Translations under genes and position numbers: made by a program
Shown: piece by piece, positions 35,742 to 43,795 of the stretch
Numbering within the stretch: position 1 is the first letter of the stretch
Layout: each line of letters begins with the position of its first letter
Notes under the pieces: model-generated
Databases searched by the model: none
What the model was told of the DNA's origin: nothing
What the model saw: only the letters and a program-made list of their open reading frames with translations
Source of the DNA: Streptomyces sp. NBC_00557
GTDB lineage: Bacteria; Actinomycetota; Actinomycetes; Streptomycetales; Streptomycetaceae
Direction: 5' to 3'
Length of the DNA: 64,000 nucleotides
Assembly: GCF_036345995.1 (NCBI RefSeq)
Contig: NZ_CP107796.1
Location: 7,502,001-7,566,000 of the forward strand

Positions 35742-36704
35742 TCACAGCAGGCCGAACCGCTCGGCCCAGCCGGTCAGTTCGCGCGGTGTCGTGTTGCCGC
35801 CGCAGACCACGAGCCCGATCCGGGCGCCGTCGCCGACCCGTGCCGCGACCCGCCGGGCCGCCGGCAGCAGACAGCCGGCGGCCGGCTCCGCCCACACCTT
35901 GGCGTGCTCGGCGAGGTCCAGCGAGCCCTGCACCGCGTCCCGGTCCGGCACCACCAGCACCTCCTCGACCAGCGCGGACACATGGTCGTACGTCAGCTGG
36001 GACACCGAGGGCGCGCTGAGGGTGGTGACCAGGGACGACAGGGGCACCGGCACCGGTCCGCCCGCCGTCAGCGCGGCCGACATGGCCTCGGCGCCCTCGG
36101 TCTCCACCCCCCACACGCGCACGCCGGGCCACCGGGCCGCGAGGGCCGCCGCGATCCCCGCGATCAGCCCGCCGCCGCCGATGCTGACGACGACGTCCGT
36201 CAGCTCCTCGCCCGCGTCCTCGGCCAGCTCCAGCCCGACCGTGCCCTGCCCGGCGATGACCACCGGGTCGTCGAAGGGGTGGACCAGGGTCAGGCCCTCG
36301 TCCCGGAGCCTCGTCACCAGCTCGAAGGCGCTGTCCATGCCGTCGGTCAGCCGCACCTGCGCGCCCGCCCGCTCGGCGAGCGCGATGGAGCGCTCGGGTG
36401 CGGTACGGGGCATGACCACGGTCGCCTTCACGTCGAGGACCGCGGCCATCACCGCGAGGGCGATCCCGTGATTGCCGCCGCTGACCGCGACCACGCCCGC
36501 CGCCCGCTCGGCCTCGCTCAGCGACAGCAGCTTCGCCGTCGCCCCGCGCGCCTTGAACGAGCCGGTGCGCTGGAGCAGTTCGAGCTTGGCGGTGACCGGG
36601 ACGCCGAGCAGCGCGGTCAGGCCCGGACTCGGCACGGTCGGCGTCCGCACCACCTGTCCGGCGATCCGCTCCGCGGCGGCTTCGATCTCCTTGATGCCGA
36701 TCAA
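35742..36704 (-). CDS. Threonine/serine dehydratase-like PLP enzyme
   Basis: The 320-residue fold-type II PLP enzyme has the Schiff-base lysine in GSFKARGA (about residue 50), SGGNHG, and the phosphate loop SIGGGGLIAG. It would deaminate threonine or serine to a 2-oxo acid; there is no C-terminal regulatory domain, so it is a catabolic type or a serine racemase-like enzyme. It follows the polyprenyl synthase by 93 bp on the same strand. Confidence 0.88.
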   Translation of the reverse strand: MIGIKEIEAAAERIAGQVVRTPTVPSPGLTALLGVPVTAKLELLQRTGSFKARGATAKLLSLSEAERAAGVVAVSGGNHGIALAVMAAVLDVKATVVMPRTAPERSIALAERAGAQVRLTDGMDSAFELVTRLRDEGLTLVHPFDDPVVIAGQGTVGLELAEDAGEELTDVVVSIGGGGLIAGIAAALAARWPGVRVWGVETEGAEAMSAALTAGGPVPVPLSSLVTTLSAPSVSQLTYDHVSALVEEVLVVPDRDAVQGSLDLAEHAKVWAEPAAGCLLPAARRVAARVGDGARIGLVVCGGNTTPRELTGWAERFGLL

Positions 36705-36797
36705 GGTGCTTCACCCTTCCGGCGCGGGGGTGAGGGCCGCGCCGAAGGCACCCTGACCCGCGGGGAGCGCGATGGTCAACACGGTTTCGCCCGCCGC

Positions 36798-37817
36798 CTA
36801 CAACACGCGGCCCACCAGGAAGTCCAGCAGCCGCAGCAGCTCCCGCGCCGCTCCGGGGGCCGCGGGTGCCCGGGTGAGCAGCGCCCGGGCGGCGGCCGTG
36901 TGCGCACGGGCCTCCGCCAGCGCGGCCGTACGGCCGCCCGCCGCCTCGATCAGCGCGGCGGCCTCGTCCGCCCGGCCCGGCGCATCGAGCAGCTCGGGCA
37001 GCCCGCGGGCCGCCGGGGAGCCGAGCGCGGCCAGCACCGGATAGGTCTTCTTGCCCTCCCGCAGATCGCCGCCCACCGGCTTGCCGGTGACGTCCGGGTC
37101 GCCCCAGATCCCCAGCACGTCGTCGACCAGCTGGAAGGCGACGCCGAGCCGCCGCCCGGCCCGGTCCAGCGCGCCGACCACGGCCTCGTCCGCCCCGCCG
37201 AGCAGGGCGCCGAGCGCGACGGCGCAGCCCAGCAGGGCGCCGGTCTTGCCCTCCGCCATCGCCCGGTACTCCTCGAGCGTCACCCGCTCCGGGCCGGTGC
37301 ACGGGCGGGCGGCGAACAGCAGGTCGTCGGCCTGCCCGCGCACCAGGTCGGCGAGGGCCGCCGACAGCAGCCGTACGGCGCCCGCGCCCCGTGGTGCCTG
37401 CGCCAGCGTCTCCACCGACAGCGCGAACAGGGCGTCCCCGGCGAGCACCGCCGGGCCGGTGCCGTAGGCCTGCCACACGGCCGGGCGGCGGCGCCGGGTC
37501 GCGTCGCCGTCCATGATGTCGTCGTGCAGCAGCGAGAAGGCGTGCACCAGTTCCACCGCGACCGCGGCGGGGACGCCGGTCCGCCCGTCCGCCCCCGCGG
37601 CCTCGGCGCCGAGCACGGCCAGCGCCTGCCGTACGCCCTTGCCGCCGGGCGCGGTGGCGGGCGCCCCGCCGACCTCGCACCAGCCGAAGGAGTAGGCGGC
37701 CATCTCCGCCACCCACGGGTGCAGCCGGCCCACCGCCTCGCGCAGCGCCGGGTCCGCCAGCCGACGGCACCGGCCGAGGACGTCGGCAACGGACGGCGGA
37801 GCCTGTACGGCGGTCAC
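36798..37817 (-). CDS. Polyprenyl (probably geranylgeranyl) diphosphate synthase
   Basis: The 339-residue all-alpha isoprenyl synthase has the first Asp-rich motif LLHDDIMDGD and second motif FQLVDDVLGIWGD, with GDLREGKKTYP following. It condenses isopentenyl diphosphate onto allylic diphosphates. Bulky residues before the first motif (VHAFSLLHDDI) suit a C20-range product, which I infer only. GTG at 37817 overlaps the stop of the TPR gene by four bases (GTGA), so the two are coupled. No terpene cyclase is adjacent. Confidence 0.9.
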   Translation of the reverse strand: MTAVQAPPSVADVLGRCRRLADPALREAVGRLHPWVAEMAAYSFGWCEVGGAPATAPGGKGVRQALAVLGAEAAGADGRTGVPAAVAVELVHAFSLLHDDIMDGDATRRRRPAVWQAYGTGPAVLAGDALFALSVETLAQAPRGAGAVRLLSAALADLVRGQADDLLFAARPCTGPERVTLEEYRAMAEGKTGALLGCAVALGALLGGADEAVVGALDRAGRRLGVAFQLVDDVLGIWGDPDVTGKPVGGDLREGKKTYPVLAALGSPAARGLPELLDAPGRADEAAALIEAAGGRTAALAEARAHTAAARALLTRAPAAPGAARELLRLLDFLVGRVL

Positions 37818-38854
37818 CGGGCGGCCTCCGTGCCGAGACCGAACTCCTCCTGGGCCCGGGCCACCATCTCCCGGGCGTGCTTCAGTCCGCTGCGCTCCAG
37901 CGTCCGCGCCAGATCGGCGAGTTCGGCCGCGGTCTCGGCGCGGTCCCGCCCGAGCCGGGCCAGCGACTTGGCCAGCCCCAGCCGGGCCAGCGCCTCGCCG
38001 CGCGGCTCGCTCATGGCGCGGAACTCCGTCAGCGCCAGCTCGTACATCCGGCGGGCCTCGGGGTAACGCCCGGCCCGGTACAGGACGTTGCCGCGCATCT
38101 TGTGGTTGTAGGCGAGAGCGCTGGAGAGGTTCATCGCCCGGCAGTCGGCCTCCGCGCGGGACAGCAGCTCCAGCGCGCCCTCGGTGTTCTTGTCGCGCAC
38201 CGAGAGGATGTCGGCGAGTCCGCGCAGCGCCCAGGCGTGCCCGCGCCGGTCCTCCGCCCGCTCGGCTATCTCCGCCGCCTCCTCGAACAGCGCGTAGGCC
38301 CGGTCGAGGTCGCCGGTGTTGCGGTGCATCTGGGCGATGCCCTCCAGCGCCCACACCGTGTGCCGGGCCTCGCCGCGCCTGCGCGCCTCGGCCAGCAGCT
38401 GCTCGTGCAGCCGGCCGACCGCCGCGTAGTCGCCCTGGATCCGGCCGGTCTCCGCGAGACCGGCCAGCGAGTAGCCGCGGACCACGACGTCCCCGCCGCG
38501 TTCGCCGAGTTCGGCCGCGAGCCCCAGCAGCCGCCAGGCCAGCGGGAAGGCGCCGCGCTGCCGGGCCAGGGTGCCGCCGCTCCACAGGGCCCACGCCATC
38601 GCGGCGGTGTCGCCGGCCGCGCGGGCGGCGCGGTAACTCGCCTTCCACGCCCGGTCGGCGTCCCGCACCTGGCCGAGCCGCCGGTGCGCCTCGGCCACGG
38701 CGAGCCCGCAGCGGGCCGCCTCGGCCGGGCGCCCGGACCGCTCGGCCTCGCGCAGCTTCTCGGTGCCCTCCGCCAGCACATCGACCAGCGAGGAGTTCAC
38801 GGACAGGGTGGTCAGGGCGCCCTGGTACTCGGGGGCGAAAGCCTTGCCGTACAT
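37814..38854 (-). CDS. Tetratricopeptide-repeat protein
   Basis: The 346-residue helical protein consists of about seven TPR-like units, for example AEAARCGLAVAEAHRRLGQVRDADRAWKASYRAARAAGD, HTVWALEGIAQMHRNTGDLDRAYALFEEAAEIAERAEDRRG and LAYNHKMRGNVLYRAGRYPEARRMYELALTEFRA. No helix-turn-helix is seen. I start at the ATG at 38854, preceded by AAAGG; the frame is open to 38968 through the repeat region. It is translationally coupled to the polyprenyl synthase, so it may regulate or scaffold isoprenoid synthesis. Confidence 0.82.
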   Translation of the reverse strand: MYGKAFAPEYQGALTTLSVNSSLVDVLAEGTEKLREAERSGRPAEAARCGLAVAEAHRRLGQVRDADRAWKASYRAARAAGDTAAMAWALWSGGTLARQRGAFPLAWRLLGLAAELGERGGDVVVRGYSLAGLAETGRIQGDYAAVGRLHEQLLAEARRRGEARHTVWALEGIAQMHRNTGDLDRAYALFEEAAEIAERAEDRRGHAWALRGLADILSVRDKNTEGALELLSRAEADCRAMNLSSALAYNHKMRGNVLYRAGRYPEARRMYELALTEFRAMSEPRGEALARLGLAKSLARLGRDRAETAAELADLARTLERSGLKHAREMVARAQEEFGLGTEAAR

Positions 38855-38863
38855 GCGTGCCTT

Positions 38864-38908
38864 TCTATACGCGATGTGTATACAGCGCGTGTATACATGG
38901 CGTGTATA
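38864..38908. repeat. Four TGTATA repeats at 13-bp period upstream of the TPR gene
   Basis: TCTATA (38864), TGTATA (38877), TGTATA (38890) and TGTATA (38903) recur every 13 bp; the spacer after each is also similar (CAGCGCG, CATGGCG). On the minus strand the copy nearest the gene reads TATAGA, a good -10 box nine bases before the ATG. The AT-rich iterons are striking in this DNA and are probably operator sites for an oligomerising regulator. Confidence 0.7.
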
Positions 38909-39023
38909 GGTGGGTCCGAATACGCCCCGGCCGAGAGAACCGGGGCGTGTCGGTCTGTCGACGATCAAGACGCGGGTGCGGCGTTGCGGGTTGCCCGTGC
39001 GGTGCGGATCACCGTGTGAAGGT

Positions 39024-39698
39024 TCAGTGCTGCTGGCTGTGCGCGGTCAGCTCGCTGGGGCGCACCACGACGAAACCCTCGCCCTGGAGCTTCAATTGGA
39101 CGGTTTCTCCGGAACCGCCGCGCAGCATCGAGCCGATGGACTGGGACCGGTGCAACGAGGTCTGCAGGTGCGCGGTCCAGCCGACCACCGCGTCGGTGTC
39201 GGCGTACACCGGCGCCTGCGCCGAGACCGGGATGACCAGCGGGCTGCCGTCGCAGACCAGGCCGAGCCGGCCGTGCCCGCTGAACACGCTGTTGAACAGG
39301 CCGCCGCCGGCGATGCCCGAGCCCTTGACGGTCTTGATGTCGTACGACAGTGAGGCGTCGAAGCACAGTACGTTGCGGCCGTTGACCGTGAACCGGTCGC
39401 CGGGCTCGACCTCGACGATGAAGCAGTTCTGCGCCTCGTGCGCGAACCAGGCCTCGCCCCGGCCGCGCACCGCCATGAGGGGCAGCCCCTCACCGGTGAC
39501 CGCGCGCTTCAGCATGCCGCCGACGCCCTGGCCCTTGCGCTCGAAGGCGAGGCTGCCCCGGTAGGCGACCATCGCGCCCTGGCGGGCGTACATCGCGCCG
39601 TCCACCGCGTACTTGAGGCACTTGGCGTTCTCGACGGACATGCCCGGCTCCACGGCCGGCTGCACCACGTGCTCACTGGAAAAGAGATCACCCTTCAT
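39024..39698 (-). CDS. AIM24-family protein
   Basis: The 224-residue all-beta protein has the AIM24/DUF124 pattern: an N-terminal KCLKYAVDGAMYARQGAMVAYRGSLAFE, then GLPLMAVRGRGEAWFAHEAQNCFIVEV and a repeated strand motif through GRNVLCFDASLSYDIKTV. Its biochemical role is unknown in bacteria. GAGGAG precedes the ATG. It is transcribed divergently from the M4 protease. Confidence 0.85.
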   Translation of the reverse strand: MKGDLFSSEHVVQPAVEPGMSVENAKCLKYAVDGAMYARQGAMVAYRGSLAFERKGQGVGGMLKRAVTGEGLPLMAVRGRGEAWFAHEAQNCFIVEVEPGDRFTVNGRNVLCFDASLSYDIKTVKGSGIAGGGLFNSVFSGHGRLGLVCDGSPLVIPVSAQAPVYADTDAVVGWTAHLQTSLHRSQSIGSMLRGGSGETVQLKLQGEGFVVVRPSELTAHSQQH

Positions 39699-40036
39699 GC
39701 GGGCATGGTCTCCTCCCGCCGAGGACCGGCACCAGGGCCCTCGCCCGCGCGAAGGTGCGTGCGACGTCGGTCACATTCCGGCCGTGCAACCCGTGCCATG
39801 GCGTGAACGTCCTCACAGGCGACACACAGTTGGTCAGTCGGTGATCACTCTGCGGCACGCATTCGTAAAGGATTGCCATAGAAGGTCGCGAAATCGATCA
39901 TTCCGCCTTTACGTGCACATGACTGATCCGCAAGGGTTACGCCCGGGGGCCCGACCAGCCCCCGTGACGCGCAACCGCGTCACGCCTCAGGGCGGTTGGG
40001 GACCCCAGCCGCTGCAGACAAAAGGAACCTTGATCC
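39699..40036 (+). other. M4 protease upstream region with hairpins
   Basis: No gene is supported in these 338 bp. TTGCCA (39873-39878), 17 bases and GATCAT (39896-39901) may be a promoter for the protease, giving a leader of about 130 nt. The leader contains CGTGACGCG/CGCGTCACG (39963-39971/39976-39984) and GCGGTTGGGG/CCCCAGCCGC (39992-40001/40003-40012) hairpins; the second ends eight bases before the AAAGGAA Shine-Dalgarno sequence. Confidence 0.5.
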
Positions 40037-41830
40037 TTGCGTAGACCGCACATACGCAGCGTCGCTGTCGCCATCGCGGTGACGACCGCTGCCACGGGCC
40101 TGGCCGGTACGGCATTCGCGGGTCCCTCGACGGGGGTGGAGCGGTCCTCGGCGTCCGCGACCACGAACGCCACCGCGGTGGTGGAGGCGGCGCGCACCGC
40201 GGCCTTCGCCCACGCCTCGGCGACCGGCGTCTCCCAGGGCGACGCACTGCACGCCCAGGACGTCATGCTCGACCCCGAGGGCGCCCGGCACGTCCGCTTC
40301 GTCCGCACCCACGACGGCCTGCCCGTCCTCGGCGGCGACCTCGTCGTCCACCTCGACCACAAGCTGGCCTACACCGGTGTGACCCGCGCCGCCGATCAAG
40401 CCGTCAAGCCGGCCACCACCAAGGCCGAGCTGACCGCGGCTCAGGCCGCCGCGAAGGCCGCCCGCGCCGCCAAGGGCGAGGCGGGCGCCGCGCAGCTCGT
40501 CGTCGACGCGCGCGACGGCTCCTCCGCCCTCTCCTACCAGGTGAGCGTGACCGACGACCAGGGCGGCTCCCACACCGTCGTCGTCGACGCCGTCACCGGC
40601 AAGGTGCGCAGCAACACCCCCGACAGCGACGAGTTCCTGTCGCCGAAGCTGCTCCAGAGCCTGCGCAGGCACGGCGAGACCATCGACCCGGCCACCGGCA
40701 CCGGCTCCGCCTCGCCCGAGGCCGGCCTGCTCGGCTCCGGCGTCTCCGGCGCCACGGCGAGCTACCCGTCGGCCGCCAAGGGCACCGGCAAGACCCTCTT
40801 CGTGGGCTCCGTCGGCCTGACCACCACGCAGACCTCGCGCGGCCACTACCAGCTGAAGGACCCGAGCCGGTACGGCACCGAGACGCGCGACGCCAAGGGC
40901 TCGTACACGGAGAAGTTCAGCTCCGGCACCAAGTTCACCGGCACCACCAACGTGTGGGGCAACGGCACGACCGCCAACCGGGCCAGCGCCGCGGCCGACG
41001 CCCAGTACGGCGTCACCAAGACCCTGGACTTCTACAAGAGCACCTTCGGCCGCAAGGGCATAGCCAACAACAGCAAGGCCGCGCAGGCGATGGTGCACTG
41101 GGGCAAGAAGGTCGCCAACGCCTTCTGGGACCCGACCTGCAACTGCATGCTGTACGGCGACGGCGACGGCGACATGTTCAAGAAGCCGCTCGTCGTCCTC
41201 GACGTCACCGGCCACGAGCTGACGCACGGCGTGGTGGACGCGACCGCCAAGCTGGAGCCGACCTACGTCGACTCCGACGGCAACCAGTACGGCGAGCCGG
41301 GCGCGCTGAACGAGTCGCTCGCCGACATCTTCGGCTCCAACGTCGAGTTCTACGCCAAGAACACGAAGGACACCGGGGACTACCTGATCGGCGAGAAGCT
41401 GGGCCTGTCGCAGAAGTTCCTGCGCCGTCTCGACCACCCGTCGCTCGACAAGCTCGAGGGCACCATCGACTACTGGTCGCCGGACACCTACTACACCGAG
41501 GTGCACGCCGGTTCCGGTGTCTCCTCGCACGCCTACTACCTCCTCGCGGAGGGCAGCGGCAAGAAGACCATCAACGGCGTGGCCTACAACTCGCCGACCT
41601 ACGACCACTCCACGGTCAAGGGCATCGGCCGCACCAAGGCCACCGCCATCTTCTACCGTGCCCTGACCCGCTACATGGTCTCCACGACCGACTTCCACGA
41701 CGCGCGGATCGCGACGCTGAAGGCGGCCAAGGACCTGTACGGCGCGAACAGCACCGAGTACAAGACGGTGGACAAGGCGTGGGCCGCGGTCGACGTCACC
41801 GCCGCCAACACCCCGGCCGCCCGTCACTGA
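40037..41830 (+). CDS. Secreted M4-family (thermolysin-like) metalloprotease
   Basis: The 597-residue pre-pro-protein has a Sec signal (RRPHIRSVAVAIAVTTAATGLAGTAFA), a propeptide with an FTP-like DGLPVLGGDLVVHLD segment, and a mature M4 domain. The zinc motif HELTH is at residues 393-397, the third ligand Glu lies in GALNESLADIFG, and the catalytic His is in GVSSHAYYLL. No C-terminal PPC domain is present. It degrades extracellular protein. The start is a TTG at 40037 after AAAGGAA. A strong hairpin follows the stop. Confidence 0.93.
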   Translation: MRRPHIRSVAVAIAVTTAATGLAGTAFAGPSTGVERSSASATTNATAVVEAARTAAFAHASATGVSQGDALHAQDVMLDPEGARHVRFVRTHDGLPVLGGDLVVHLDHKLAYTGVTRAADQAVKPATTKAELTAAQAAAKAARAAKGEAGAAQLVVDARDGSSALSYQVSVTDDQGGSHTVVVDAVTGKVRSNTPDSDEFLSPKLLQSLRRHGETIDPATGTGSASPEAGLLGSGVSGATASYPSAAKGTGKTLFVGSVGLTTTQTSRGHYQLKDPSRYGTETRDAKGSYTEKFSSGTKFTGTTNVWGNGTTANRASAAADAQYGVTKTLDFYKSTFGRKGIANNSKAAQAMVHWGKKVANAFWDPTCNCMLYGDGDGDMFKKPLVVLDVTGHELTHGVVDATAKLEPTYVDSDGNQYGEPGALNESLADIFGSNVEFYAKNTKDTGDYLIGEKLGLSQKFLRRLDHPSLDKLEGTIDYWSPDTYYTEVHAGSGVSSHAYYLLAEGSGKKTINGVAYNSPTYDHSTVKGIGRTKATAIFYRALTRYMVSTTDFHDARIATLKAAKDLYGANSTEYKTVDKAWAAVDVTAANTPAARH

Positions 41831-41849
41831 CGCACGGCCGACGCACCAC

Positions 41850-41878
41850 CGGATGCCCCGCCCCGCGCGGGGCATCCG
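41850..41878 (+). terminator. Terminator of the M4 protease gene
   Basis: CGGATGCCCCG (41850-41860) pairs perfectly with CGGGGCATCCG (41868-41878) around a 7-nt loop, 20 bp after the stop codon. There is no U-tract. Confidence 0.75.
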
Positions 41879-42118
41879 CATGTCCGGGCCGCCGCAGGGC
41901 ACCGGTACCTGCGCACACGGGCCGTACCCGTGTGTCACCGGCTGGAGGAGAGGATGGCCCCGGACAACCACGGCGAGACCACCCGCGCCGGACGGGACAC
42001 CCGTCGAGGTGCGCGGCAGGCGCGTCGGCGCGACCATGATCTGCGTGGGACGGGCAGCCCTGTCCCGGAGGACCCGCAGACGGCCCGGCGGGTCCGGCAC
42101 GCTCCTGGACGCCGCACC

Positions 42119-43336
42119 GTGACCGGCCGGTTCGCCCGCGGCTGCCGCCTCGCCGCCGCCCTGCTCACCGTCGCCGCCTGCCAGTCCGCGCCCGCCCGCG
42201 TGGGCGCCCTCCCCCCGCCCACCGAGCGGGCCTCCGGGGTCGTGACCTGGGCGGCGAGCGCGGACCGCCTGGGCGAGGGCGTCGCCGGCCAGGACTACCG
42301 GCTGATCGTGCACACCAGCGTCGGCGGCGACGATCTGCGCGTCCGCCTGAGCAACGCCTTCGGCGACCGGCCGCTGACCGTGGACGACGTGCACGCCGGG
42401 ATACGCGCCCGGGGCGCCGCCCTGCGGCCCGGCAGCAACCGGCGGCTGACCTTCGCCGGCGCCCGCACGGTCACCGTCCCCGCGGGCGGCACCGCCTGGA
42501 GCGACCCCGTGCCCGGCCGGGTGCCCGCCGGCACCGATCTCGCCGTCAGCCTGCACACCCCGGACGCGGCGGGACCGGCGACCGGCCACTGGCTCGCGAT
42601 GCAGACGTCGTACACCGGCCAGGGCGACCACACCGCCGAGGACGGCGGCGCCCACTGGACCCGGACGACCGGCGCCTGGTGGTACCTCGACGCCGTGTCC
42701 GTACGGCCGTCACGTCCGGGCACCGGGGCCGTGGCCGTGCTCGGCGACTCCCTCACCGACGGCTGGCACTCCACCCCGGACACCGACCGCCGCTGGCCCG
42801 ACTACCTCGCCCGCCGCCTGCACAGGGCCCACACGGCCGTCCAGGGCGTCGCCGACGAGGGCGTCGCGGGCAACCAGGTGCTCGCGGACGGCGCCGGGCA
42901 GAGCGCCCTGCACCGGCTGGACCGGGATGTGCTGTCCCTGCCCGGGGTGCGCACCGTGTTCCTCTTCGAGGGGGTGAACGACCTCAAGGCACACACCGGT
43001 GTCCGCGCGCGGGACCTGATCGCCGGCTACCGGAAGATCGTCCAGCGGGCGCACGCGGCGGGCAAGTGCGTGGTCGCCGCCACCATCGGACCCTTCGGGG
43101 GCTGGCCCGAATGGGACCGGCGCGACGACGCGGTGCGCCGGCAGGTGAACCGGTTCGTCCGCGGCGGCGGGGAGTTCGACGCCGTCACCGACTTCGACCG
43201 CGCCCTGCGCCGCCCGCACGACCCCGCGCGGCTGCGGCCCGCCCTCGACGGCGGCGACCATCTCCACCCCGACGACCGCGGCATGCGGTCGCTGGCGGAC
43301 GCGGTCCGCCCGAGCAGCCTCGACTGCGCCCGCTGA
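42119..43336 (+). CDS. GDSL/SGNH-family lipase or esterase, lipoprotein
   Basis: The 405-residue protein has a short signal with lipobox LTVAAC at about residues 14-19, so it is likely anchored outside the membrane. The SGNH domain has block I VLGDSLTDGW, block III GVND and block V DGGDHLHPDD with the catalytic Asp and His. It is preceded by a beta-rich part (42240-42700) as in rhamnogalacturonan- or sialate-esterase-like Streptomyces proteins. I start at GTG 42119 because the signal peptide then lies at the N-terminus; an ATG at 41954 after GGAGGAG would add 55 residues. Confidence 0.82.
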   Translation: MTGRFARGCRLAAALLTVAACQSAPARVGALPPPTERASGVVTWAASADRLGEGVAGQDYRLIVHTSVGGDDLRVRLSNAFGDRPLTVDDVHAGIRARGAALRPGSNRRLTFAGARTVTVPAGGTAWSDPVPGRVPAGTDLAVSLHTPDAAGPATGHWLAMQTSYTGQGDHTAEDGGAHWTRTTGAWWYLDAVSVRPSRPGTGAVAVLGDSLTDGWHSTPDTDRRWPDYLARRLHRAHTAVQGVADEGVAGNQVLADGAGQSALHRLDRDVLSLPGVRTVFLFEGVNDLKAHTGVRARDLIAGYRKIVQRAHAAGKCVVAATIGPFGGWPEWDRRDDAVRRQVNRFVRGGGEFDAVTDFDRALRRPHDPARLRPALDGGDHLHPDDRGMRSLADAVRPSSLDCAR

Positions 43337-43441
43337 CCGGCCGGGACGCCGGAGCCGCGCGCACGCGAAGCGGCACGGGGAACCACGCGATCCCACGAGC
43401 CCCCGCAGCCGCCGACGCGGACACCCCCGGCCCGCCGGCGC

Positions 43442-43795
43442 TCAGCCCCGCAACGTCTCCGCCCAGTTCCCCGGCACCCGCCCGGCAGGCCCCGGCACCG
43501 GCTGGTCCGCGGGATGGCTGGCGGGCGGCGCCAGTTCGGGCCCCGCCGTGTACAGCTCGTCCGTCGCGTAGTTCCAGAACCACTCCTCGCCCGGCTCGAA
43601 ACTCCGGATCACCGGATGCCCCGTGGCGTGGTAGTGGGCGGTCGCGTGCTTGGCGGGGGAGTCGTCGCAGCACCCGATGTGCCCGCACTGCGCGCACCGG
43701 CGCAGATGGAACCACCAGCCGCCCGCCGCCTCGCACTCCACACATCCCGGGCCGCTGGGCGGGACGCCCGGGTCGACTCCTTCGACGGTGCTCAT
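43442..43795 (-). CDS. UBP-type zinc-finger protein
   Basis: The 117-residue protein contains a ZnF-UBP domain: GCVECEAAGGWWFHLRRCAQCGHIGCCDDSPAKHATAHYHATGHPVIRSFEPGEEWFWNYATDEL. It has the Cys/His zinc ligands and the loop that in eukaryotes binds the free C-terminal Gly-Gly of ubiquitin. The bacterial role is unknown. Its ATG overlaps the stop of the CNBD histidine kinase by four bases, so it belongs to that operon. Confidence 0.88.
   Translation of the reverse strand: MSTVEGVDPGVPPSGPGCVECEAAGGWWFHLRRCAQCGHIGCCDDSPAKHATAHYHATGHPVIRSFEPGEEWFWNYATDELYTAGPELAPPASHPADQPVPGPAGRVPGNWAETLRG

Noticed and set aside
41853..42122. Possible small gene overlapping the GDSL lipoprotein start
   Set aside because: It has an 89-residue frame ending in a GTGA overlap, but codon bias is mixed, it begins inside the terminator hairpin and it matches no family.
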